DNA from: Puccinia triticina
Taxonomy: Eukaryota; Basidiomycota; Pucciniomycetes; Pucciniales; Pucciniaceae
Reading direction: 5' to 3'
Assembly (NCBI RefSeq): GCF_026914185.1
Contig: NC_070566.1
Location: forward strand, 1,054,001 to 1,118,000
DNA: 64,000 bases
Shown here: one piece after another, positions 1 through 9,661 of the stretch
Layout of the letters: every line of letters begins with the position of its first letter
Numbering within the stretch: position 1 is the stretch's first letter
Program-made: the position numbers and the translations under genes
Notes under the pieces: model-generated
Databases searched by the model: none
Seen by the model: the letters and a program-made list of their open reading frames with translations, nothing else
Told to the model about the DNA's origin: nothing

Positions 1-91
1 GGGTTTTTGATTGAATCAAAATGATTGATTGGTTAACAACAAAGAATGTTCTTCGAGTATTTTTGTTCGGTAATCAAGCGGATAAAGTTTA

Positions 92-2137
92 GGGTCAGCC
101 TAAATGCACCCCAAACTTTTACTTCGTGCACTCCACATTTTTGGCTTTGGGGGGCCAGCACTCCAAAAAAGTTGGAGTGCCTTGATTTTGTACTCCCAAA
201 ACATGGAGTCCCCAGATGGGCACTCCATGTTTATTGCAGTACCCAACTGGGTACTCCAAAATTGACCAAAATAGGGGAGTGCAGCTAGATGCACTCCAAA
301 AAAAATGGAGTGCAAGCCCAAGCACTTCACCTTTTCAGTGAAGGATTTGGCTTTGCACTACAGCTGGCAAATACCAAATGGAGTGCATTGGGGTGCACTC
401 CAAGTCTCCTTTTTTTTGGAGTGCCCACAGCAATCACACCCCTCGATGACCGGTCTGGACCGGTCATCAAGGGGACTTACACGACCGGTCATCCAGAGGA
501 CTCATACCTCTCGATGACCCGCGCGGACCGGTCAACAGTCACACCTCTTGATGACCGGTGTGTACTGGCCATTGAGGGGAGGTGCTACTCTCAATGACCA
601 GTCTTTACTGGTCATTGAGGGGACTCCCACCTCTTGATGACCGGCGCGGACCGGTCATCAGTCACACCTCCCAATGACTGGTCTTTACCGGTCATTGAGA
701 GGACTCACACCTCTCAATGATCGGTCAGACTGGTCATTGAGGGGACTCACACCTCTTGATGATTGGTCAGTCCGGTCATCAAGGGTAATAACACTTCTTG
801 ATGACCGGTCATCACCGGTCATCGAGGTGAGTCACATCTCTTGATGACCGGTCAGACCGGTCATCGAGGGGACTCACACCTCTCAATGACCAGTGATGAC
901 CGGTCATCGAGGGGAATAACACCTCCTCTGGATGACCGGTGTGTACCAGTCATCGAGGGGAGGTGCTACTTTCGATGACCAATCGGTCTGACCGGTCATC
1001 AAGAGGAGATATTACTCCCCTCGATGACCGGCACAGACCGGTCATCGAGAGATGTGACTCAACTCAATGACCGGTCACCACCGGTCATCGAGAGGTGTGA
1101 ACTGGTGTGAGTCCTCTCGATGACCGGTGGTGACCGGTCATTGAGAGGTGTCACATCTCTCGATGACCGGTCTGTGCCGGTCATTGGGAGGTGTGAGTCC
1201 TCTCGATGACCGGTGGTGACCGGTCATCGAGAGGTGTGAGTCCCCTCGATGACCGGTCTGTGCCGGTCACCGAGGGGAGTAGCACCTCCTCTCGATGACC
1301 GGTCAGACCAACCGGTCATCGAGATTAGCACCTCCCCTCGATGACTGGTACACACCGGTCATCCAGAGGAGGTGTTATTCCCCTCAATGACCGGTCATCA
1401 CCGGTCATCGAGAGGTGTTATTACCCTTGATGACCGGTCTGACCGGTCATTGAGAGATGTGACTCACCTCGATGACCAGTGATGACCGGTCATCAAGAGG
1501 TGTTATTACCCTCAGTGACCGGACTGACCGATCATCGAGAGGAGGTGTTATTAGGCTCGATGACCGGTGTGACCAATCATCGAGGTGTGAGTCCCCTTGA
1601 TGACCGGTCTGTGCCGGTCATTGGGAGGTGTGATCGGTCCGCGCTGGTCATCAAGAGGTCGGTGACCGGCACAGACCAGTCATTGAGAGGAGATGTTACT
1701 CCCCTCGATGACCGGTCTACGGTGATTTCCCTCAATGACCGGCGGTCCGGTACAGACCGGTCATTGAGAGGAGATGTTAATCCGCTCAATGCTGGTCTGT
1801 ACCGGTCATGGATATCAGGAGGATCAAGTGGGGTGCGTTTGTACATAGCCCGGTTGAAGTTGTAGGCACTCCCCTTTTGAGGAGGAGAAATATCAGGAAT
1901 GGAGTGCTGGGGGAATGCACTCCAATCTGATGGAGTGAGACTCATGGGCACTCATTACATTTCCTGGCCACTGGAGTTCTTTGTGGTGCACTCCAAAGAG
2001 TCGTGAGTCCCCGGTTCTGCACTCCAATTGACTTGGAGTACTCTAGTCTGTACTCCAACAATCATTGGAGTGCACACTCCATACACTCACTTTTGGAGTG
2101 CTTTTGGGATTTTTTTGGAGTGCATTTAGGCTGACCC
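92..2137. mobile_element. Non-autonomous TIR DNA transposon, hAT-like, 8-bp TSD
   Basis: The ends are perfect 17-bp inverted repeats (GGGTCAGCCTAAATGCA at 92-108, reverse complement at 2121-2137). They are flanked by an exact 8-bp direct duplication AAAGTTTA at 84-91 and 2138-2145. Next to each end are many copies of the short motif GGAGTGC/GCACTCC in both orientations (about 110-420 and 1865-2120), like the subterminal transposase-binding repeats of hAT elements. There is no transposase gene: the 1.4-kb core is a palindromic minisatellite. An 8-bp duplication is typical of hAT elements, but the TIR is not the classic CAGGG type, so the superfamily call is an inference. Confidence 0.85.
430..1830. 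repeat. Palindromic ACCGGT minisatellite (core of the TIR element)
   Basis: About 28 degenerate units of roughly 45-55 bp. Each unit is itself a palindrome of the form CTCGATGACCGGT-n-ACCGGTCATCGAG followed by a spacer such as GGGGACTCACAC. Many units keep an ACCGGT hexamer on both arms. Every unit can fold into a hairpin. The open reading frames here are by-products of the repeat and I do not call them genes. Confidence 0.9.
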
Positions 2138-2379
2138 AAAGTTTAAGTGATAAGATAAGGAATTAGGAAGGGAAGAAAGTTTGTTGGCGATAAAGAGATC
2201 AGAAGGGGAAGAAGGTTTGTCGGCGAAAAAGGAAGTTGGTTAAAAAATTCTACAAGTCCGAAGTCGATGACAATCGATCAATCAACAGAGCCTCAGCCCA
2301 ATGCATGCAACCCGGAGTATATGCATAATACATGCATAGCATGCCGTAATTGTGCGAGTTTGCATAGTTTAACACGCTG

Positions 2380-2500
2380 TTAGCGCAGCGTAGCGGCGCT
2401 AACAGCGCGCTAACGCTACTCAAAATGGCGGGCGCTTTTTGCCGCTACGCTAACGCTAAGTGGCCCTGTAGTGTAGTGTAGCGGAGCGGCCCACCGTTGC
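2380..2500. repeat. GC-rich TAGCG repeat fragment, inverted relative to 3003-3080
   Basis: 2380-2458 is the imperfect reverse complement of 3003-3080 (about 78 bp with a handful of mismatches). The right edge, at about 2475-2500, ends AGCGGCCCACCGTTG, which matches the termini of the elements at 22613-23089 and 27324-27709. It is probably a truncated copy of the same MITE family, with its left terminus missing. Confidence 0.6.
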
Positions 2501-2969
2501 CAGTATGTCCTGGTCATCGCCAGAGGGCTCCCCCGACTCGGGGACCCCTTTATTTTGTCCACCCTATTTTTTGGCCATACAATAGGGTGGACAAGTGTGG
2601 AAATCAATCCACTTCCTCCCCAAAGGCAAATCCGATGACCAGTACCTACTGGACATCACATGAATGCCCTATCCCGAGGACCACCCCATACTGGTCATCG
2701 AGGCAGCCTTCCTAAGCTCCCAAGGCAGCATATACTGGCCATCCAGCTCGCAAAAGCCCAGCCGGATGGCCAGAATCTACTGTGTATTGATCTGGGAGTT
2801 ACCCAGCACAATTGATAGTAATTACTGGTTTTTCAAGATCATAAAAGCCCTCCTTGATAAATTCATGTAATTTTCATTGAGCTTGGCGGCTCACAGCCCA
2901 GTAACCTTTAATCAAGTGGATACCATCTCCAATCAATGGCCAGTATACACCAGTTATTGATATGAGAAT
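2500..2969. repeat. Degenerate TGGTCATCG/CAGTATNNACTGG minisatellite
   Basis: Scattered copies of CTGGTCATCG-like and CAGTANNTACTGG-like palindromic units, diverged relatives of the array at 430-1830. A short inverted repeat built on GTCCACCCTATT/AATAGGGTGGAC lies at about 2558-2594. I see no gene. Confidence 0.5.
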
Positions 2970-3436
2970 CAACACTGGGTCGCTACGCTATTTCTGCGCT
3001 ACGCGTTAGCGTAGCAGCAAAAAGCGCCCATCTATTTTGCATAGCGTTAGCGCGCTGTTAGCGCCGCTACGCTGCGCTAATTTTCAGCGGCGCTAACAGC
3101 GCGCCAATTCTTTGTTAGCGTTAGCGCGCCGCTACAGTCGCTACGCTACGCTGCGCTGCGCTACAGCGCTTTTAGCGGAAAAAATGCCCTTTTTTCCCGC
3201 TAAAGGCGCTGTAGCGCAGCGTAGCGCGCGCTCTTTTGCGCCCTGCATGTGTAGTGTTAGCGCAATTGCGCGCATCTGCGCTAACGCTACGCTATCAGCT
3301 AAAATAGCTGCGCACCGCGTGCGCGTAGCGTTAGCGCATATGCGTGCAATTGCGCTAACGCTACGCTAAAAAATAGCGCATTCGCGCTGCGCTACGCTAC
3401 GCTAACCGCTATGGTTAGCGTAGCGACCCAGTGTTG
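2970..3436. mobile_element. GC-rich MITE with 7-8 bp TSD (TAGCG family)
   Basis: The terminal inverted repeats are CAACACTGGGTCGCTACGCT at 2970-2989 and its reverse complement at the right end, 3417-3436. The flanks share TGAGAAT(C), at 2963-2970 and 3437-3444. The 467-bp body is made almost entirely of GCGCTAACGCTACGCT-like words in both orientations. No coding capacity. The same terminus logic and length (477 bp) recur at 22613-23089. Confidence 0.8.
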
Positions 3437-3439
3437 TGA

Positions 3440-3745
3440 GAATCCCTTAACTCAATGGCCATACACAACAGCCATTGAGTTGAGGATTTCCCCACTCAAA
3501 TGCTGGTATAAATGGTCATCAATTGGAGGATTTATGCACTTCATGGCCAACACACAGGATCATGGAGTGGAGAAACCCCCACCTGATGGCCATCTAAAAC
3601 AGTAATCACATGGAGGGTTTCTCCACTTGATGGCCATGTAACCCAGTAAGCAATTGGAGTTTGTCTTGAATTTGTGGCCATGTCACCTGTCATTGGAGAA
3701 TCCGTGTGTGTACTTGATGTCAAGTGGAGAAAGCCAGTATTTGTG
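3440..3745. repeat. Degenerate TGGCCAT minisatellite
   Basis: Imperfect units of about 45-60 bp built on CAATGGCCAT / ATGGCCAT with GGAGNNTTT spacers. They look like a diverged relative of the TGACCGGTCA arrays. Confidence 0.5.
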
Positions 3746-6370
3746 TTTAATTCACCAAATCCAACAAGATATGATACAGATAAGATCAGTATGAGTTGAG
3801 TATGAACACACAGCCAACACACAACTCATTTAGACATGGGGAAATGGTTCATATCTGGCAGACTTCTAGACAGAAATTATGGCCTGGCACTCTCTAGAGA
3901 GTGCAACACTTTCTTCCCTGGTGTTGGCTGGGATCTATTCTCTTATTGTAGCCCAACTGATAGAGAATCAGCTGTGTGAGCCTACATCTCTAAAGTACAA
4001 CAGGACACAAGGTTTTTTGGGTGGGAACTGTTTGGATACCTTGGGATAAAGAAACAACAAACAGTCAGAGAGAAAGATAGAGAGGAAAATAGAAGATCTG
4101 AATGATGATAATCAAGGCTCTGTGGACCCAAAGGTTGGAACTAACATCCACTAGCAATGCTACTTCTTAAGAGAGTGCTTCCAAGCTGTGCCAGAGATTG
4201 CAACAGCCTCTTCTCACAATGGAAACGAGGAAGGTATCTGAATCAGAAAATTCTAATCAGCCACAATTTATTACACTTCTCTGTGGATAATGAGAAAAAA
4301 CAGTTTTTATAATTGACACTAGAACCAGAACTTAATTTAAAAAATTCAGAAGACGAACAATAATAAAGGAGACATTTCAGTTTTGAAGGAATAAAGCATA
4401 CCACAGATCAAATAATAGACACTACAAAGAAAAGACAAGGGAAGAACAGGTTTAATAAGAACACGGTGAGCGCAAGTTGGTTAGCTTTTTCTCACCAAAT
4501 TGGAAGCAACCAATTGATGAATTCAAATGAGCAAATAGGCGGGACTAGGATGAGCGGTGAGGTTGTTGAGGGATAGTTAAAGTGTAGTTGTTGTTGATTG
4601 CATTGGATGATGAGGGAGAAGAGAGATAGGAAATGAAGAAACAAGGATGGGAAAAGGCAAGGGTGAATGTGAATGTTTGTTGAAGTGGGAGGTGATGAGT
4701 TGAGCAGTGAATGGTGAATGGTGGAGAAGATTGGTTGTTGAGATTGATGAGGTGGCTGCTGAGTGAATTAGTGAGGTGAAACTAGGAGAATGTAGAGAAG
4801 AATATCAGGAGCGGGCAATTGAGAGGATGCAAGTGCGGAATAGAAGGAGTATGAGGGAGAGCAGGTGTGGAGCCCGGAGCGGAAATGATTCATAAGAGCA
4901 CAGAGCAGAGATTCAAAATTCCAAAAGATAGTCAAGATTCTTTAAAGGGAAAACTATGTGGTTTTTTACTGACAAAAGACACAGAAAAAGAAGGATATGC
5001 AATCAGAGGCATCCTTGGGATAAGAGGTATGGATATATGATGACCTGTGATCAAAAGAAAAGAGCAAAGCCAACAGGGAGAGAAAACAGTCAAGAGACAG
5101 AGAGGTGTACCTCAAAGTTAATCAAGTTTCAGTGAAAAAGGGTACTAACTTTTAATATCCTTGGCACCTGTGAAGGAAGGTGTACTGGGAGTATAGTGGC
5201 CTTTGGTTGCTGATCCTGGGTTATCCGGGGGTGTGGTTCTGGTTGCCTGAAGTATGTGGATCCTCATGCTGCATGGGGGATCCTGAATTCAAAAATTTTC
5301 AAGGTTGGCTCACATAATCACATATGTACATGTGGTTGGGGAGCTGGGTTTCACTGCAGCAGAATTCCACATCACACTGGGAAACACAAAAAACCATGAA
5401 GGAGTGGAGCTATCGAAAAGTAGTCAGTGAAGACTAGGGTATTATATAAAGTGCATGAGAAAACAGAATCTTATTTCAAATCAAGCTCAAATATTGATGT
5501 TAAAAATTTATCAGACAATTCATGTAGAAATAACTGATAAAGGCAGACTTTAGGTCAGCTACACTGACTCTAAGGCTGACAAGCTGGCAAAGGGCCAAAG
5601 TGGAGCATCAGATGGGCCATGGTCAAATCCAAGTCAGAGCCAAAGCTGAGAATCAGCTGGTTGTGTCAGATTTAGTGCTTTGCTGCAGTCATGTGAGCCC
5701 TGGCCCTAGATGTGCTGGTAGAGCAGCATTGGAGCAGTGTTGGAGCTGAGACCAAATTAAAGCTGCATCATGTCACTTGCCATCAAATGCCTCTTTTTTT
5801 CATGGTGCATCTCAGCTCCAAAACTGCTCCAATGCCATTTCAACTCCACCAGGACATTGGTCAATACAGTCCGTTTGGGGAGAAAGAGAATTCGTTCGGG
5901 TCCTATATCTTTTTTGGGACCCTATTCAAGCCATATAGGGCCCGCAGTGGAGATGCTTTTAGTGTAGCAACCTACCGTTTAATTAATGCCTGTTGGCTTG
6001 GGGTTTGGATGATGCTGCCTACTCCTGACATTGGAGGACTTCCTGTTGACTTCAAATAACTCTGGAATTTGAGATTTTGCAGGGGAATCTGGAATCTGAA
6101 ACTCTGAATCACTTCATGGAGCCTTGGGGACCAAGATTTCACTGCAAAATCTGAAATCTGTTTGTTGGCTCATATCTGGATTTCCAGATTGGCAGGAAGT
6201 CCTCCATTTTACCCAAACTCATATTCTCTCACCCTTTCCGCCTTTCTCCTTTCTCTCCTCTTCTTCCACTCTGTCCTTCTCCAATCTCTTTCTCAACCTG
6301 TCTTTATGTACTTGTCAATTAATAGATTCACACATGTAGAGCTGTATGTTGTCTTGTTTGTCTCTGGCTA
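3746..6370. other. Intergenic, no gene seen
   Basis: AT-rich to purine-rich intergenic DNA with a long GA-rich stretch on the plus strand at about 4440-4900. Short open frames lack family features. I see no transposon ends and no RNA gene. Confidence 0.5.
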
Positions 6371-6759
6371 ACAGTGGAATGTCCAAATCACGGACTTCTG
6401 CGGCAAGCTCACCCCGGCCAAGTTGATTTATTTGACTTCGGTGGTGGCACTGTTGATGGTGCGAAGCTGAATAAGGTGCCTGAGATGGGGTCATTTAATT
6501 TTGGAAGGAGTCTCCGATTGGTCGGGGACGACTTCACTCCGGAGATCGGCCGGGGTTCCGCGGGGGGTGGATCGAAGGAGCCCCCGCCGCCAGACCCGGT
6601 ACCCACCTCGCGGGCGTGCGCTCGTGGGCGGGCGAAACCTAACGTGGTGATGCTCATGGTGGCCACCGGTTGGATCGATATGGGCAGGCATCATCACTAG
6701 TCATCCATCCCCAGGTCAGTCTCCCTCCATCCTCACGTCCATCGTTTTTCTCCCTCAAG

Positions 6760-6867
6760 GTAAGCAACTGTCCCTCAGCTCAACCCCAAACCATGAGCCA
6801 TCCTTGGCATCCTCACTCAAACTCTCAACTCACAACACGATTGTCCGACTTTGCCCTGTCATTCTAG
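6760..6867 (+). other. Probable 5'-UTR intron of RPL5
   Basis: A GTAAGC donor follows CCTCAAG at 6760, and CATTCTAG ends immediately before the RPL5 ATG at 6868. The 108-bp interval has no ATG that would extend the protein in frame, so it is best read as a leader intron. Inferred from consensus only. Confidence 0.5.
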
Positions 6868-8079
6868 ATGCCGTTCGTCAAGGTCGTCAAGAATTCGGCA
6901 TACTACTCAAGATTTCAGGTCAAGTACCGTCGTCGCCGAGGTTAGTCATTGTTCAGTCTTCATTCTTGAAGAACCTCCCATCCACCTCGAAATGATGATT
7001 TTCCGAGATTCATGCATAGTTCACACTGAGTGCCACGGCGCGATGTTGATCACTTTATCTATCATATAGTCTTTCGCTCCTATCTGATCCATCACGTCCA
7101 CATCAATTTCTTTGCTTCTAAACTCCTCACTCTGAATTCCTCGAACTGACCCTACCTACGCTCCCATTTCTCTAGAGGGTAAGACCGACTACTATGCCCG
7201 AAAACGCTTGATCACCCAGGCCAAGAACAAGTACAACTCGCCCAAGTACCGTCTGGTGGTTCGAATCACCAACCGGGACATCATCTGCCAAGTTGTCCAC
7301 GCCAAGCTGCAGGGAGACTTCGTCCTGGCCGCGGCCTACTCTCACGAACTGCCCCGCTATGGTATCAAACACGGTCTGACGAACTGGGCCGCTGCATACG
7401 CTACCGGTCTGTTGGTCGCCCGTCGGGCACTCGTCAAGCTTGGCCTGGACGAGAAATACCAGGGTGTCGAGGAACCCGAGGGTGACTTGGTCCTCACCGA
7501 GGCCAACGACGAGGGACCCCGTCCTTTCAAGGCCTTCCTTGACGTCGGTCTTAGACGGACTTCCACCGGTGCCCGTATCTTTGGTGCCATGAAGGGCGCT
7601 TCTGATGGTGGTATCTTCTGTCCTCACTCCGAAAACCGATTCCCCGGTTACGACCCTGAAGCCAAGGAGTTGGACGCCGACATGCTGAAAAGTTACATCT
7701 ACGGCGGACATGTTGCTGAATACATGGAGGCCCTAGAAGAAGAAGATGACGAAGTAAGTCTCCTAAACTTTTCGACTTAGCCAGGCGGCTTATCCTTGAA
7801 TCCGCATTGATCTATTCAACCATACTGCCCTTTTAGCGCTTCAAAAAACAATTCGCCACCTACCTCGCCGATGACATTGGTTCGGCTGACATCGAGGAGA
7901 TCTACACGGAGGCCCACAAGGCCATCCGGGCCGACCCCTCCCCCAAACCGACCGACAAGTCAAAACTGGAAGAATACAAAAAGGCCAGCAAGAAGAACAA
8001 GCCCTCGAAGATCACCAAGGAACAACGGGCTCTCAACGTCAAGGCCAAGGTCCAAGCTTTCCAGGCTGCATCTGCTTAG
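6868..8079 (+). CDS. RPL5: 60S ribosomal protein L5 (uL18)
   Basis: Binds 5S rRNA in the large ribosomal subunit; with RPL11 it forms the 5S RNP loaded during ribosome assembly. Exons: 6868-6940, 7176-7753, 7837-8079, giving 297 residues, the same length as the yeast protein. The N-terminus [20 protein letters not shown] and the junction [15 protein letters not shown] across intron 1 are diagnostic. The C-terminal part is the usual Lys-rich 5S-rRNA-binding tail ([15 protein letters not shown]) and ends FQAASA. Both introns keep frame (phases 1 and 0). The start is fixed by the conserved MPF. The upstream region holds a likely leader intron. The codon bias toward C-ending codons fits a highly expressed gene. 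Confidence 0.97.
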
Positions 8080-9321
8080 ACCTCTTCATCGTCTTGTACT
8101 TCTTGTCTCCCTCCCCCCAAAAACCCTCTCAACGTCCCCCATCCCACCCCCATAACTTGCTCACGTATGTTATGACCCGCACAATTAAACCTCACTCACA
8201 CGTATCCTGTGAATCGTGTCACAAATCATCATGGTGTCCTCACCGCTGGAACCCGCGGAGTACCCGCCAAATTATTCCCTTTGTGGAGATGCATGCACAC
8301 GGGCATACCCGCCCTGCCGATACAAAGTCTCGTAAATCGAGTATATCCCCCGGCACCGTCCGGGACCCGAGTGTACCCTGCCGACCCGGGGGTACGCCGA
8401 TTCATCCTGGGGTGTCCGGCTTTGTACCTTGGCTCCGCGACGGGGCTTCGGGACACCACCTGCGGTGAACGCCGCGTACCCGGACCGCCGGAGCTTGTCA
8501 TGCCACGCGGGGAGGTGAGCCGTACCCCGTGACAAGCCAAGCCGTACGCCACAGGATGAACTGCCACTGCATAAGCTAATTCGTCCGAGCAGTTGTCGGT
8601 CAGAGTTTGTCCGACGAGTTGCGCCATCCGGGCCAAGAAAATGCGGCTCACCTTCCCGCGGGGCACGGTAAGCCCCGACGATCCGGGTACAGCGTGGACC
8701 GCAGGAGGCGTCCCGAAGCTGCGTCCCGCGTCCCGCGGGGCATGCCCCCGCGCCCAGGGTACGGCCTCCAGCGCCAGGTGCCCACATTGAGAGATCCGCA
8801 AGCCGTTGTGTGAACTTTAGAGGCGCTCCGCCGGCAACAGTCGAGAATTCGAGTGTGGCTTCCAACACCCTACCGGATTATACTTCCCCTCCATTTGACC
8901 TGAACGTTTGGGGGATTTACAACCTCAATACGCAGTCCTTCTTTCCTGCTTCTCTGGATCCCATGACCACTCTGCCAGGACTTCAAGTACATAGATTACC
9001 AGCCCGGTACTACTACGGGCTCCCAAAGTATTGGACTCAGCCGGAACAATCTAGCGGTGATCAGCAGCTTATCTGAGTCATGTTGTGACATTGGCCGGGG
9101 GGCGGGGGCTTGCGGACCTTGGTGGTGAGTGACTCTGAGGAATGTAGATTTGAACTCGAAATGAGATTTCTGTCCATTTTGACATGGATGGAGATCGAGA
9201 ACAGAATCAAAAAAACTTGATCACCGGGGTCGATTCCCATTGGAAAAATACACCTCAGATAAGAATGAATCATTTCACTGAGGGTGCCAGAAAAAGTGCT
9301 AGGCAAGATGGCATAAATATA
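8080..9321. other. Intergenic with GC-rich foldback block
   Basis: 3' flank of RPL5. About 8230-8810 is strongly GC-rich and contains inverted arms (8441-8522 and 8644-8723), listed separately. 8810-9320 has no recognisable gene. Long open frames on the minus strand (8229-8868) come from the high GC content and have no family features. Confidence 0.5.
8441..8723. repeat. GC-rich inverted repeat / foldback
   Basis: The arm at 8441-8522 (CGGGGCTTCGGGACACC...GGTGAGCCG) is the imperfect reverse complement of 8644-8723 (CGGCTCACC...CCCGAAGCTGCG), with about 120 bp of loop. Similarity seems to continue outward for several tens of bases on both sides. This could be an old foldback transposon. I could not fix its ends or a target duplication. 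Confidence 0.55.
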
Positions 9322-9397
9322 CGACAACGGCAGGATTTGAACCTACGCGGGAAAATCCCAATTGATGGCAGAGTCCAAGTGGAACCTTAGAATCAAC

Positions 9398-9435
<38 letters not shown>
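9322..9435 (-). tRNA. tS(AGA): tRNA-Ser(AGA) with a 32-nt intron
   Basis: Read on the minus strand, GACAACG pairs with CGTTGTC in the acceptor stem. The D-arm is TGGCCGAGCGGTTAAGGC, the T-arm carries the B-box GGTTCAAATCC, and a long class-II variable arm (GGGATTTTCCC) identifies serine. The anticodon arm ATTGA-CTAGAAA-TCAAT has anticodon AGA. It is interrupted one base 3' of the anticodon by an intron at 9367-9398. The mature length is 82 nt before CCA. A short run of T (A on the plus strand, about 9291-9295) lies downstream as a possible Pol III stop. It lies 226 bp downstream of the tRNase Z gene, on the same strand. Confidence 0.93.
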
Positions 9436-9661
9436 TATGAACGCCGGGAACGTTTTAAGAATTAGTTAATGGCTGTGAGTCTTCCTTCATGACTAGTGTG
9501 CATATTTCCAACCAAATCTAGTCGAAGATAACGGTTTTGACACAAAAGCCTTATTCAGAGTTAGACATAATGAACAACAAAGAATCACAAAAAAAAACAT
9601 CAACAAATGTTTCTTGAACAAAAAATTATAATGGTTCCGAGGATTGATGTAACAGAAGAAG

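Noticed and set aside
305..597. Overlapping plus-strand open frames at the left edge
   Set aside because: They run through the subterminal repeats and minisatellite of the TIR element; residues are repeat translations.
430..1830. CRISPR-like regular repeat array
   Set aside because: Eukaryotic context, degenerate palindromic units without unique spacers and no cas genes.
1479..1951. Open frames of about 125 codons on both strands
   Set aside because: Both strands are open because the minisatellite units are palindromic; no family features.
6374..6700. Gly-rich 108-codon frame upstream of RPL5
   Set aside because: Lies in the RPL5 promoter, all strands open from high GC, no motif.
8229..8868. 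Two minus-strand frames of about 190 codons
   Set aside because: GC-rich foldback block with several open frames at once; no recognisable protein.
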